64,000 nt of DNA from NCBI GenBank assembly GCA_017451225.1, contig JAFSPZ010000014.1, forward strand, positions 1 to 64,000. The letters run 5' to 3'. Shown piece by piece: positions 27,158-35,705 of the stretch. Source of the stretch: Muribaculaceae bacterium (GTDB lineage: Bacteria; Bacteroidota; Bacteroidia; Bacteroidales; Muribaculaceae). Under the pieces are notes generated by a model that did not search any database, was not told where the DNA came from, and saw nothing but the letters and a program-made list of their open reading frames with translations. A program made the translations under genes and the position numbers. How positions within the stretch are numbered: position 1 is the first letter of the stretch; every line of letters begins with the position of its first letter.

Positions 27158-28366
27158 CTACTTCGTTAGTTTGTCGTAGTAGAAGTTCAAGATGTCGGTT
27201 GCCGCCATAAAGGAAGACTGCTGGTTGGAAAGCACCATTTCCTGCTTGAGCTCTAGCAGACGCTCCACCTCGGGATCGTTGTAGAAACGTGCCTTGAGCT
27301 GCTCGTTGATAGTCTCATACATCCAGTACTTCTCTTGCTGGCTGCGTTTGCGTGCGAAGTAGCCGTTCTTTTTCACGTGGTCGAAGTAACGGTCAATCAT
27401 GTCCCACACCTCGGCTATGCCCAGTTCGTAGTAGCCTGAATAGCAAAGCACTTCGGGTGTCCACTTACTTGGTGGCAAGGGGAACAGGTGAAGCGCGTTG
27501 CGGAACTGTGCCGCAGCAAGGTTGGCGCGCTCTATGTTGTCACCATCTGCCTTGTTGATGACGATGCCGTCGGCCATCTCCATGATGCCTCGCTTGATGC
27601 CTTGCAGCTCGTCGCCAGTGCCTGCTAGCTGGATGAGAAGGAAGAAGTCGACCATCGAATGAACGGCAGTCTCGCTCTGTCCCACTCCCACGGTTTCTAC
27701 AAAGATATTGTTGTAGCCTGCAGCCTCACACAGCACTATGGTCTCACGAGTCTTGCGTGCAACTCCACCTAGCGAACCAGCCGAGGGTGAAGGGCGAATG
27801 AAGGCACGTGGATGAACCGAAAGCTTCTCCATGCGAGTCTTGTCACCCAATATGGAGCCATTGCTTCGCTCGCTACTCGGGTCGATAGCGAGTACTGCAA
27901 GTTTGGCGTTCTCATCTTTTAATACATGTAGTCCGAATACGTCGATCGATGTGCTCTTACCTGCACCAGGCACACCTGTGATGCCTATGCGTCGCGAATC
28001 CCCAGTGTGTGGCAGGCATTTCTCTATAACTTCTTGAGCTATAACCTGATGGTCATGATTAAGACTCTCGACCAGCGTCACAGCCTGTCCCAGCACTGTG
28101 GTATTGCCCTTGAGGATCCCTTCTACATAGTCGTTCACAGTGAGCTGTGGTTTGCGTTTGCGATGCTTCATGTAGGGGTTAACGATGGGCATCTGCTCAA
28201 CACCTTCATTCACTTGCAGCCCAGTGTACTGCTCGTCGTTTTCAGGATGATCAATGTCGGGAGTTTCCACATTGTGGTGCTTAGCAATTTCTTCCTGCTC
28301 TTGTTGGGTAAAAAACCGCTTGTCGCCGTCATTTATTGTGTGCTGTGTTATCTTGCTGTTAGGCAT
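27158..28366 (-). CDS. meaB: Methylmalonyl-CoA mutase-associated GTPase MeaB
   Basis: G-protein chaperone that loads and protects adenosylcobalamin in methylmalonyl-CoA mutase. 402 aa; the first ~75 residues are a polar extension longer than in typical 330-aa MeaB. Walker A is GVPGAGKST, followed by ETVGVGQSE (switch region) and NKADGDN for guanine recognition (NKxD). SPSAGSLGGVARKTRET is the family block. The helical C-terminal dimerisation arm is present. The mutase is not in the window, but the adenosyltransferase at 13018-13578 provides its cofactor, so a succinate-propionate pathway is implied. Cytoplasmic. Confidence 0.95.
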   Translation of the reverse strand: MPNSKITQHTINDGDKRFFTQQEQEEIAKHHNVETPDIDHPENDEQYTGLQVNEGVEQMPIVNPYMKHRKRKPQLTVNDYVEGILKGNTTVLGQAVTLVESLNHDHQVIAQEVIEKCLPHTGDSRRIGITGVPGAGKSTSIDVFGLHVLKDENAKLAVLAIDPSSERSNGSILGDKTRMEKLSVHPRAFIRPSPSAGSLGGVARKTRETIVLCEAAGYNNIFVETVGVGQSETAVHSMVDFFLLIQLAGTGDELQGIKRGIMEMADGIVINKADGDNIERANLAAAQFRNALHLFPLPPSKWTPEVLCYSGYYELGIAEVWDMIDRYFDHVKKNGYFARKRSQQEKYWMYETINEQLKARFYNDPEVERLLELKQEMVLSNQQSSFMAATDILNFYYDKLTK

Positions 28367-28412
28367 ACTATTATGTTTTTTCTAACGTTGGAAAAAGAAT
28401 ATATAAAGCTTG

Positions 28413-29510
28413 TTATTTTTTCTCGCCCACAACTCTCACGGTAATGCGTGGATTGGCGGGGTCGTTTGTAATGACAGTAAATTGGGAGTTGAGCACGTTT
28501 CCATCAACAGCGCCGGGGTTGACCGTCACGCTGACAGTTGCTTTCTCGCCAGGCTTGAGCCTTGTCTTGTCGCATTTGGTCTTCACTGCTTTGTCGAGCG
28601 ACATAACACGCCGCACCACAAGGTTGCTCTTGCCTGTGTTGGTAATAGTGAGATTGCACTGGGAATTTGTGCCACTTGTGAGGTTTTGAATGAGCAACTT
28701 GTCGGTTGAGAGGCTGCATTCGGGCGCATGAGCAAGGTCATCCTCATTATAATCGGAAAAATCCTCTACCACATTAGCCACAACATTGGCTTGAACGCTA
28801 ATGGGCTGCATGCCCTCATGCAGAGGCGTGGCGATTATCGTCACTTTGTCGTCGTTAATACCCCACACTGGGGTTAGCATTGAGTTGAAAAAGAACGACA
28901 TAGTGCTAATGCCACCAGGAGGCACCGTGTCGGGTACAGCTTTAGGGGTAATGTGGCTCGTGTTGTTGTCAAAAGTGATGACAAGAGAATCAGAACTAGA
29001 GTTATAGGCCGTAATTGTGCTGTTGCGCATTAAGCCCTTCTTCACCTCACCAGTTGCCATTGCAAGGCTGGTAAACTGTAGATTCTCACCTGCCGAGACA
29101 GGAAAATAGCGTCTCACCGACTCAGGAGTCCCTATTACGAGTCCCTTGACGGTGAGCCGTGTTCTATTGGTCGCTGAATTGGTATAGACCCACACATCCT
29201 TCTCAAAAGGTCCGGGCCTGCCAGTGGGTGAAAACGTAACACTTATGCTGTCTTTTCCACCAGGCGGAATGGGCATTGTGGGATGGCTTGCCACGGTGCA
29301 TCCGCAAGTGGATTGTACCCTCACAATCACCAATGCCGAGTCACCGGTATTGGTCACAACAAAAGCGCAAGACTGCTTGCCTTGGCTTTCATGAAAAGTG
29401 CCAAAATCGTGAGTTGTCTCCTGCCATGTGGCAACACTTTGAGCCTGTGTGAGACATGGCCACAGCCAGGCGACACACATTAAGGCTGCTATGTGCCAGC
29501 GACTTACCAT
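28413..29510 (-). CDS. Exported protein with DUF1573 domains
   Basis: 365 aa, signal peptide ending about residue 23 (CLTQA). The N-terminal DUF1573 (about 30-130) has the typical HDFGTFHESQGKQSCAF, TNTGDSALVI and STCGCTVAS blocks. The middle part is less conserved, and a second immunoglobulin-like unit with ITNTGKSNLVVRR and LKPGEKATVSVTVNPG is at about 270-365. DUF1573 domains are periplasmic Ig-like folds of unknown function, common in Bacteroidetes. It lies 10 bp downstream of a smaller DUF1573 gene, so the two are one operon. Confidence 0.85.
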   Translation of the reverse strand: MVSRWHIAALMCVAWLWPCLTQAQSVATWQETTHDFGTFHESQGKQSCAFVVTNTGDSALVIVRVQSTCGCTVASHPTMPIPPGGKDSISVTFSPTGRPGPFEKDVWVYTNSATNRTRLTVKGLVIGTPESVRRYFPVSAGENLQFTSLAMATGEVKKGLMRNSTITAYNSSSDSLVITFDNNTSHITPKAVPDTVPPGGISTMSFFFNSMLTPVWGINDDKVTIIATPLHEGMQPISVQANVVANVVEDFSDYNEDDLAHAPECSLSTDKLLIQNLTSGTNSQCNLTITNTGKSNLVVRRVMSLDKAVKTKCDKTRLKPGEKATVSVTVNPGAVDGNVLNSQFTVITNDPANPRITVRVVGEKK

Positions 29511-29520
29511 TCAGTAGCCG

Positions 29521-29904
29521 CTACTTGCCTTTGGGAATAATCACTCCTGTAATAGTGAGTGTAGAAATCTTATCTACTCCGTTGGTCTTGACTTTGATGG
29601 TCTTACGGAATGAACCATTACGCCCTGCAGGGCTAAAAGTCACTTCCACTTTGCCAGTCTTGCCCGGCTTGATGGGTTTAGCTGTGTAGGAAGGCTTGGT
29701 GCAACCGCACGATGCAACCGCATCAAGGATAATGAGAGGCTTATCGCCAGTGTTTGTAATGACAAATGTGTGTTTTACAGGTCCTTTAGCCTCCTTGATA
29801 GTGCCAAAGTCATAGACTGTCTCTTTAAAAGCAGCTTTAGGCTGTGCCCATGTTCCCACTTGGCACAAGATTACAGCCAAAGCCATTAGTATGAATCGTT
29901 TCAT
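29521..29904 (-). CDS. Small exported DUF1573 protein
   Basis: 127 aa: a signal peptide (1-20, ending VGTWA) plus a single DUF1573 domain (ETVYDFGTIKEAKGP, ITNTGDKPLIILDAVASCGC, GKTGKVEVTFSPAGRNGSF). The conserved CGC motif after ASC may coordinate a metal or form a disulfide. First gene of the two-gene DUF1573 operon; function unknown. Confidence 0.88.
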   Translation of the reverse strand: MKRFILMALAVILCQVGTWAQPKAAFKETVYDFGTIKEAKGPVKHTFVITNTGDKPLIILDAVASCGCTKPSYTAKPIKPGKTGKVEVTFSPAGRNGSFRKTIKVKTNGVDKISTLTITGVIIPKGK

Positions 29905-29942
29905 TATGATGATATATTAATTTGTATTGCTATTATTAGTCG

Positions 29943-29950
29943 CAAAATTA
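29943..29950 (-). promoter_or_regulatory. -7 element of the DUF1573 operon
   Basis: Minus-strand TAATTTTG about 38 bp before the ATG, with TTTG (29973-29976 on the minus strand) at 22 bp spacing. Confidence 0.55.
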
Positions 29951-30153
29951 CTAAAAAAACATCTCATGTGCGCAAAAATAAGCATTAATTAATTATAAAA
30001 CGCACACAAGATGTGACTCTGCCAGCGTCGCAAGGTTTATTCACAGGGCATTAATTCAGCAAAACAGACCATTTTGTTAACATTTTTTTGGAGTTTCCAC
30101 AAAAAACATGTTAAACTCAATACCAAAAGTTGGTTAATTAAGCCACATTTTAC

Positions 30154-30161
30154 TATATTTG
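30154..30161 (+). promoter_or_regulatory. -7 element of the GH25 lysozyme gene
   Basis: TATATTTG, a perfect TAnnTTTG, 25 bp before the ATG. Confidence 0.55.
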
Positions 30162-30186
30162 CACCTGAATCTAAAACCGAATCTTT

Positions 30187-31614
30187 ATGCGAGTATATGT
30201 AATTGGTTTTATTTCTTTGCTGTGTACATTAGTTTGCCAGGGCGTCAATGTTGAGGACCAGGAGGTTAAGCTAGTGGGCGACAAGAATTATCAAAACAAT
30301 TCCTCGCTGGTTTATGATGGTATAGATATCTCCAATTATCAGAAAGACATAAATTGGGACGCAACGGTAAAAGATGCCAACATCAAGTATGTTTACGTCA
30401 AAGCTACCGAGGGTGCTTCACACAAGCAGCACCGCTATCGCACCAACATAGAACATGCTCGCAAGCGTGGCATCAAGGTGGGCAGTTATCATTTCATGAC
30501 AACAACCGCCAGCATCCAAAAGCAATTTGAGAACTTCATTAGCGTGGTAAAACCCGAGGAACAAGACCTTGTTCCGCTACTCGATGTGGAGAAACGCGAT
30601 GGATGGACAATCAAGCAACTGCAAGACAGCGTGTTGAAGTTTGTCAAGCTACTGGAAGACTATTATGGCTGCAAACCCATGATTTATGCCAGCAGCAACT
30701 ATTTCAACAATTATCTGGGAGCTACATTCAAATCCTATCCCTTGTTCATTGCCCGATATTCCAAGAACGAGCCACAGCTGAGCTATGGCGCTAAATGGAT
30801 ATTGTGGCAGTTCAGCGACCGTGGTCGCATCGAGGGCATTGACGCTCTCGTCGATTTGAGCCGCTTCAACAAGGGTTGCGGAGTAAAAGACATCTCTTAC
30901 AAGCCAAAGGGGCATCACACTCCAAAACCAACCCGTCGCAACCGCGGCGATGTTCCTCGCCCCAAGCCCAAAGAGAAGAAAGAGCCAGCTACAGTGCCTC
31001 CACCACCTGCCAAGAACAATGCTTCTAGTGGCGGCAACAGAGCCGAGAAGAGCGAGGCTCAGAAGCGTGGCGAGGAGAATGCACGCAAGCGCCAGAAACA
31101 AGAGGAAGAACAGCGCAAGAAAGAAGAAGAAAAACGCAAGAGAGAGGAAGAAAAACGCAAGAAAGAAGAAGCTAAGAAGAGACAAGAACAAGTAAATAAA
31201 AACAAAGAAGAGGAAAAGAAGCGCAAAGAAGAGGAAAAGAAGAAACAAGAGCATGATAAAAAGCGCAAAGAACTAGAAAAGAGACAAAAAGAAGAAGAAA
31301 AGAGACGTTTGGAAGAGAAAGCCAAGCAGCACTCCCATGCCCAAGCCCAAGAGAGGATGAGACAGGAGAAAGATAACGCTGCGCAAAACGACAAGGCTCT
31401 GCAGGCACAACGTGACCAGCAGCGCAAAGACGATCTCGAGAAGACCAGACAAGAGCGCATCAACAATCAGCGCAAACAAGAAACTGCCAGCAGTCAAAAC
31501 ACACCTGCCGAAAGCCGTCCTGCCAGTCCACGCCGACGCATGGGCAACCAAAGCAGTGCCGACAACGAAGCTGTCAACTACAATTCTCAGCGACGCAACC
31601 ATGCCAGAAAATAA
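30187..31614 (+). CDS. GH25 lysozyme (muramidase) with a long charged coiled-coil tail
   Basis: 475 aa, signal peptide about 1-18. The GH25 domain (about 42-235) has DGIDISNYQ with Asp44/Asp47, the TEGASHKQHR block, and LLDVEK with the Asp133/Glu135 catalytic pair, ending ILWQFSD and VDLSRFN. GH25 enzymes hydrolyse the MurNAc-GlcNAc bond. After a Pro-rich linker (about 245-290), some 150 residues are almost only Lys, Glu, Arg and Gln (KKEEEKRKREEEKRKKEE), predicting a long single helix or coiled coil. The last 40 residues are Asn/Arg/Ser-rich. The tail may span the periplasm or bind peptidoglycan or nucleic acid. Single-gene unit. Confidence 0.9.
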   Translation: MRVYVIGFISLLCTLVCQGVNVEDQEVKLVGDKNYQNNSSLVYDGIDISNYQKDINWDATVKDANIKYVYVKATEGASHKQHRYRTNIEHARKRGIKVGSYHFMTTTASIQKQFENFISVVKPEEQDLVPLLDVEKRDGWTIKQLQDSVLKFVKLLEDYYGCKPMIYASSNYFNNYLGATFKSYPLFIARYSKNEPQLSYGAKWILWQFSDRGRIEGIDALVDLSRFNKGCGVKDISYKPKGHHTPKPTRRNRGDVPRPKPKEKKEPATVPPPPAKNNASSGGNRAEKSEAQKRGEENARKRQKQEEEQRKKEEEKRKREEEKRKKEEAKKRQEQVNKNKEEEKKRKEEEKKKQEHDKKRKELEKRQKEEEKRRLEEKAKQHSHAQAQERMRQEKDNAAQNDKALQAQRDQQRKDDLEKTRQERINNQRKQETASSQNTPAESRPASPRRRMGNQSSADNEAVNYNSQRRNHARK

Positions 31615-31704
31615 CACTCATTCTGTCAACACGTCGTAATGAGCATTTTTACAGTCCCACTTTCACATAATAAATCATTTTTTCGTGCAGTTAAAGCCTA
31701 AAAT

Positions 31705-31735
31705 TTTGGTCATTTAAAAAATTTTAGTACCTTTG
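31705..31735 (+). promoter_or_regulatory. rpsU promoter
   Basis: TTTG (31705-31708), 19 bp, TACCTTTG (31728-31735): complete consensus. The start site is expected near 31742, leaving a leader of about 280 nt before rpsU. Confidence 0.75.
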
Positions 31736-31741
31736 CAGGCA

Positions 31742-32023
31742 ATAAAATTGAAAGGAGGTTGTATATAACCACCAGAAACAACTGATATATAGACATATAA
31801 CCCTATAGTCATGGCAGATCCGCACTGCCTCACATTGACGCGTAATCGACAGAGATTGCGCCATGTCGATGGTCATAAAAGCGGAAATCTACTTTTTAAT
31901 AAAAATATTTGGTTTGTGGGCAATTATTGTCTGCAGCCATGGCATCCCATGGCACCGATGTCGGGCGAGATGCCACAAAGAAACAGAAAATCAATTTAAT
32001 AACAATTTAAAATACAAACTATT
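31742..32023 (+). promoter_or_regulatory. Long structured rpsU leader with anti-Shine-Dalgarno complement
   Basis: GAAAGGAGGT (31750-31759) is complementary to the 16S rRNA 3' end and sits in a hairpin GGAGGTT/AACCACC with one A-A mismatch (31754-31773). Downstream stems: AGATCCGC (31816-31823) with GCGGAAATCT (31881-31890); inside it CATTGACGCGTAATC (31833-31847) with GATTGCGC and GTCGATG (31854-31871, 3-nt bulge); then TTTGTGGGCA (31913-31922) with TGCCACAAA (31971-31979). The final ~45 nt before the ATG are unstructured A/T. A 62-codon open frame at 31811-31999 crosses these stems and is unlikely to be a protein. An autoregulatory ribosomal leader is inferred. Confidence 0.65.
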
Positions 32024-32218
32024 ATGATTATCGTTCCAGTAAAAGAAGGCGAGAACATCGAGCGCGCCTTGAAGAAATTTAAGAGAAAATCGGAGCGCAC
32101 TGGCATCATCAAGCAGTTGCGCCAGCGTCAGCAATTTGAGAAGCCAAGCGTTATCAACCGCAAGAAGATGATGAAGGCTGTTTACGTTCAGCACCTCCAC
32201 ACCAACGAGGAGCTCTAA
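32024..32218 (+). CDS. rpsU: 30S ribosomal protein bS21
   Basis: 64 aa, full length. Begins MIIVPVKEGENIERALKKFK and continues with the basic FKRKSERTGIIKQLRQR block typical of Bacteroidetes bS21. In this phylum bS21, with bS18 and bS6, binds the 16S 3' end and hides the anti-Shine-Dalgarno, which explains the general lack of SD sites in the window. It is a single gene with a 280-nt leader and a strong terminator. Mobility on the ribosome makes it a candidate sensor for self-control through the leader. Confidence 0.97.
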   Translation: MIIVPVKEGENIERALKKFKRKSERTGIIKQLRQRQQFEKPSVINRKKMMKAVYVQHLHTNEEL

Positions 32219-32285
32219 TAGCAAGCCAAATTGCTTATAAACGATTAACACGAAAGAATTTCTCTTAATTAGATATTTCTAATAG

Positions 32286-32323
32286 AAATGCCAGAGTCGA
32301 GACCATTGACTCTGGCATTTTTT
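32286..32323 (+). terminator. Intrinsic terminator of rpsU
   Basis: AAATGCCAGAGTC (32286-32298) pairs perfectly with GACTCTGGCATTT (32308-32320), 9-nt loop, then a T6 run. It can also serve the convergent ABC permease gene. Confidence 0.93.
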
Positions 32324-32356
32324 ATTTCGCTTGTAATTGTAACTACTTGCGAAAAA

Positions 32357-33682
32357 TTACTTAATCCACTTGAGAACCTCCTTGAAGGAACGCTTCTTGC
32401 CGTAAAGAAGGATACCAGTGCGGTAGATGCGCGCCGAAATCCAAATGCAGCCCAGAGCTGTGGCGTATAGCAACACAATGCTCAAGAGCAACTGCCACCA
32501 GGGCACGTCAAACGGCAGGCGCACCATCATCACTATGGGCGATGTGAATGGAATTATTGAGCACCACACTGCCATGGGACCACTTGGATTCTCCATGCAG
32601 GCTATGCCAGCATAGAGGGCGATAATCATGATGATAATAATGGGCATTGTGAACTGCGAACTGTCGCTTGCCTGGTCCACAGCCGAGCCAAAGCCTGCAA
32701 AAAGCGATGCATAAAGCAGATAACCTCCAATGAAGTAAATCACAAAGCAACCCAACAGCGACAGCCAATTGATTCCTGCCAGTGCGGTCATCACATCACT
32801 TAAAGCACTACTTGCCATATCGGTTCCGCCAGGCAAATTCATTCCAGCTGTAATAGCCTCAGGATTGGTTGCCACCATCGCTCCACCAGCCACTAATCCA
32901 AGCACAAGGTAGCCAATACTCAGCAACACAGCCCAAATGGCAAACTGTGTCAATCCCACGAGTCCCACACCTATTATTTTTCCCATCATCAGCTCCATGG
33001 GTTTGCAACTGCTCACTATCACCTCGACAATGCGGTTGGTCTTCTCCTCTACCACACTGTTCATAATCATTGCGCCATAGGAAAGGACGAAGGTGTAGAT
33101 AAAGAACGAAAGAATCATGCCCAGAACGGACGCGAATTGAGCGCTCTGCTCCTGCTCGTCGCCCTTTTCGTCCCACTTGATGCTCTTGACTTCGGCATTA
33201 ATCTGCGATTGCTCGATTTTCGACTCCAAGTCAGGGTCATTGAACGAGGCAATCTTAGCACGTGCCAACGTGTCATCCAAACATTTGGTCAACATGCTGA
33301 TAGTACCTTGGTCTATAGTATTCTCGCTATATATGGTAGCTTGCTGGTTGTCAAGTACATTGGCAGGAATCACAATCACAGCATCAATGCTCTCACCTGC
33401 ATTCTTGTAAAACTCATGAGCATTAACTTTTTTGTCACCTTGCATTATCACAAAGCGATAATTGGGGGTATTCTTAAATGCAGCGCCATATTTGCCGCTC
33501 TCATCGATGACTGCAATGCGTGTCACGCTGGTGTCGGCACTACTGTTTATATAGGCCATCAGCACGGGAATGCTCCCCACAATAAGAATGAGAAATGGAA
33601 TGAGCAAAGTCATGATAATAAACGACTTCTTGCCCACCAGTGTCATGTACTCATGCTGTATTATCAGTTTTAGTTTATTCAT
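32357..33682 (-). CDS. ABC-2 type exporter permease (NatB-like)
   Basis: 441 aa from the ATG at 33682 (MNKLKLIIQHEYMTLVGKKS); an upstream in-frame start at 33721 lies in the spacer hairpin and is unlikely. One membrane helix near the N-terminus (IIMTLLIPFLILIVGSIPVL) is followed by a ~160-aa extracytoplasmic domain and then five or six helices with VVEEKTNRIVEVIVSSCKP, the block typical of NatB/YhaP permeases. Partner of the ATPase encoded just upstream. NatAB systems export Na+ or other small substrates; the substrate here is unknown. Confidence 0.88.
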   Translation of the reverse strand: MNKLKLIIQHEYMTLVGKKSFIIMTLLIPFLILIVGSIPVLMAYINSSADTSVTRIAVIDESGKYGAAFKNTPNYRFVIMQGDKKVNAHEFYKNAGESIDAVIVIPANVLDNQQATIYSENTIDQGTISMLTKCLDDTLARAKIASFNDPDLESKIEQSQINAEVKSIKWDEKGDEQEQSAQFASVLGMILSFFIYTFVLSYGAMIMNSVVEEKTNRIVEVIVSSCKPMELMMGKIIGVGLVGLTQFAIWAVLLSIGYLVLGLVAGGAMVATNPEAITAGMNLPGGTDMASSALSDVMTALAGINWLSLLGCFVIYFIGGYLLYASLFAGFGSAVDQASDSSQFTMPIIIIMIIALYAGIACMENPSGPMAVWCSIIPFTSPIVMMVRLPFDVPWWQLLLSIVLLYATALGCIWISARIYRTGILLYGKKRSFKEVLKWIK

Positions 33683-33706
33683 TTTTTGAAAGGAATTAAA
33701 AGTTAA

Positions 33707-33730
33707 AACCTTTAGCCGCAATAGCGGCTT
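33707..33730 (-). repeat. Spacer hairpin with GCGGCT arms
   Basis: AGCCGC (33714-33719) pairs with GCGGCT (33724-33729) around AATA. The minus-strand context AAGCCGC-loop-GCGGCTAAAGGTTTT closely matches the spacer before tsaE (47449-47470). It lies between the ATPase and permease genes. Confidence 0.6.
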
Positions 33731-33759
33731 CTCTTAACACTTAGAACTTTACACTTTTA

Positions 33760-34659
33760 TTACTTATTCTGAACTGTCTCGATGAAAATTTCGTTCATGC
33801 TGGGTAGCTGCTCAGTAATGCCTGTAAGGGTGTAATGTTCGTTCAAATAAGCGATTGTGTCGCGCAGAGTCACTCCTTGATTGAGTTTGATGAGAGAGCC
33901 TTTATGCTCATCGCTAGGTACCACCTCATAAAGATTATCACACGACTCAACTTGCTTGCCGCCTTCAACGTTCACCACAAAGAGATTTTTCTTGTAACCT
34001 TGCTTGATGTCGCCAACCTTGCCCTCAAGCACCACGCGAGAGTGGTTAATGAGAGTGATTTGCTCGCAAATCTCCTCCACGCTCGCCATGTTGTGGGTCG
34101 AGAACAGAATAGTTGCCCCCTCGTTGCGCAGCTCTATAATCTCGCGCTTGAGCTGCTCGGCGTTCACTGGGTCGAAGCCCGAGAACGGCTCGTCAAAGAT
34201 GAGCAGCTGCGGACGGTGGATTACCGTAGTGATGAACTGCACCTTTTGCTGCATGCCTTTAGATAATTCCTCCACCTTGCGGTTGCGCCACTCGGTGAGG
34301 TCGAAGCGCTCAAGCCACTTCTCCATCTCGGCCACTGCGAGCTGCTTGGGCATACCCTTGAGGCGAGCAAGATACACTATCTCATCGGTCACCTTTATTT
34401 TCTTGTAAAGGCCTCGTTCCTCGGGCAAGTAGCCAATGTTCGTAATGTCTTTGTCCTCCAGTGGTCTGCCACTAATCATTACTGTGCCGCTGTCGGCCCG
34501 TGTGATGCGGTTGATGATGCGTATGAGCGATGTCTTGCCAGCACCATTAGGACCAAGCAAGCCATAGATGCACCCCTGAGGCACATGCAGGTTCACATGG
34601 TCAAGAGCCAGGTGACCGTCATACTGTTTCACCACATCATTAACGTCAATAAAATTCAT
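33760..34659 (-). CDS. ABC exporter ATP-binding protein (NatA-like)
   Basis: 299 aa from the ATG at 34659 (MNFIDVNDVVKQYDG); the upstream in-frame extension to 34728 lacks homology. Walker A GPNGAGKTS, signature LSKGMQQKVQF, Walker B LLIFDEPFSGFD and switch His (FSTHNMAS) are all present. The last ~80 residues are the extra C-terminal domain of NatA/CcmA-like ATPases. It pairs with the permease 77 bp downstream. Confidence 0.93.
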   Translation of the reverse strand: MNFIDVNDVVKQYDGHLALDHVNLHVPQGCIYGLLGPNGAGKTSLIRIINRITRADSGTVMISGRPLEDKDITNIGYLPEERGLYKKIKVTDEIVYLARLKGMPKQLAVAEMEKWLERFDLTEWRNRKVEELSKGMQQKVQFITTVIHRPQLLIFDEPFSGFDPVNAEQLKREIIELRNEGATILFSTHNMASVEEICEQITLINHSRVVLEGKVGDIKQGYKKNLFVVNVEGGKQVESCDNLYEVVPSDEHKGSLIKLNQGVTLRDTIAYLNEHYTLTGITEQLPSMNEIFIETVQNK

Positions 34660-34956
34660 GATAGTTATTAATTCAAGTTCATTTTTCTTTTTACTGCTTT
34701 TCTCGTACGTTAGACGCACAAATCTCAAAAAAACAACAAAAAAATGGTAAAAAAATATTCTAAATGCTTTTTTTGATTAGTGTCTAATCCTTAATCTCTA
34801 ATAGTCAAGTTTTAGAATGCTCCTCAATACTTGACCATTTGTGTGACAAAGATAATCAAAATTAAACAAAACGAGTAGTGTCAGTGATTATTTTAGTACA
34901 TTTGGATTAAATAGGCGGTATTTTGGCATAAAAAATAAACAAACTACGTTTTTTAT
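34660..34956. other. Divergent intergenic region
   Basis: About 300 bp of A/T-rich DNA between the ABC operon and the LAB_N gene. A minus-strand TATCTTTG (34847-34854) may be the -7 box of the ABC operon, leaving a leader of about 190 nt. Two short stems are visible: GATTAG/CTAATC near 34775-34795 and TCAAG/CTTGA near 34805-34845. No gene is supportable. Confidence 0.45.
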
Positions 34957-34987
34957 TTTGTTCTGCTCTCAACTTGCACTATTTTTG
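34957..34987 (+). promoter_or_regulatory. Promoter placed to give a (near-)leaderless mRNA
   Basis: TTTG (34957-34960), exactly 19 bp, TATTTTTG (34980-34987). The ATG of the next gene begins only 7 bp after the -7 box. Confidence 0.75.
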
Positions 34988-34994
34988 CACACAA

Positions 34995-35636
34995 ATGCTG
35001 ACATTCACCTTCTTCATAGGGCTCATTTCACAGCTGTGCTACGGCGCACGCCAGCTGGTGCAGTGGATCATGACCGAGCGTCTCAAGCGTGTGGTGTCGC
35101 CCACTGGTTACTGGGCGTTCAGCCTCGCTGGCTGCTGCTTCATGCTGTGGTATGGCTGGTTGCGTGAGGACATCGTCATACTTGTTGGCCAGATGCTATC
35201 ATTCTATGTCTATGTCTTGAACCTCGACTACAAGGGGGCGTGGAGGCGCATTCCACTTCTCATTAGAATAGTATTCTACTGCATTCCTGTGATAGCACTG
35301 GTTGCAACAGCCATGAATGCACCCCATCTTGTGGACCGATTTATCCACAATCCCGACATACCACTGTGGCTGATGATTTATGGCACTTGTGCTCAGCTCG
35401 TTTTCCTATCGCGCTATGCCTACCAAGTAGCCTATTCGGTAAAGCGACACGAGTCATGTCTGCCTCCTGTGTTCTGGCTCATCAGCGTGGTGGGTGCTTC
35501 GCTCACCCTCATCTACGGTATCATCCGCCGCGACCCTATCCTCATGCTTGGACAGAGCATCTCAATACTTATATTTTCCCGAAACCTCTATGTAGGCTGG
35601 CGATATACAACCCAGAACAATCAAAGCCATTCTTAA
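34995..35636 (+). CDS. Membrane protein with two LAB_N (lipid-A-disaccharide synthase N-terminal) domains
   Basis: 213 aa from the ATG at 34995. Two tandem LAB_N-type units of three helices each: unit 1 about 1-75 (RQLVQWIMTERLKRVVSPTG, then WYGWLREDIVILVGQMLSFYVYVLNL) and unit 2 about 115-205 (SVKRHESCLPPVFWLISVVG, IYGIIRRDPILMLGQSISIL, SRNLYVGWRY). A further hydrophobic stretch lies between. In some LpxB proteins this domain precedes the glycosyltransferase; stand-alone copies occur in Bacteroidetes, with proposed roles in lipid handling or SWEET-like transport. Function not shown. An in-frame TTG at 34974 lies upstream of the likely start site and is rejected. Confidence 0.82.
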   Translation: MLTFTFFIGLISQLCYGARQLVQWIMTERLKRVVSPTGYWAFSLAGCCFMLWYGWLREDIVILVGQMLSFYVYVLNLDYKGAWRRIPLLIRIVFYCIPVIALVATAMNAPHLVDRFIHNPDIPLWLMIYGTCAQLVFLSRYAYQVAYSVKRHESCLPPVFWLISVVGASLTLIYGIIRRDPILMLGQSISILIFSRNLYVGWRYTTQNNQSHS

Positions 35637-35705
35637 GCATTTTTCCAAACACAATTTTTTTAAAAGATTTCCACGTTATATATTTCATTATTTAAAAATA
35701 ATGAT

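Noticed and set aside
31617..31648. CTCATT/AATGAG hairpin as the lysozyme gene terminator
   Set aside because: Six base pairs with a 15-nt loop and a short T-run; too weak to call.
31811..31999. 62-codon open frame in the rpsU leader
   Set aside because: It runs through stem structures, has no domain, and its Trp/His/Pro/Met-rich sequence does not look like a small bacterial protein; a structured leader explains the region better.
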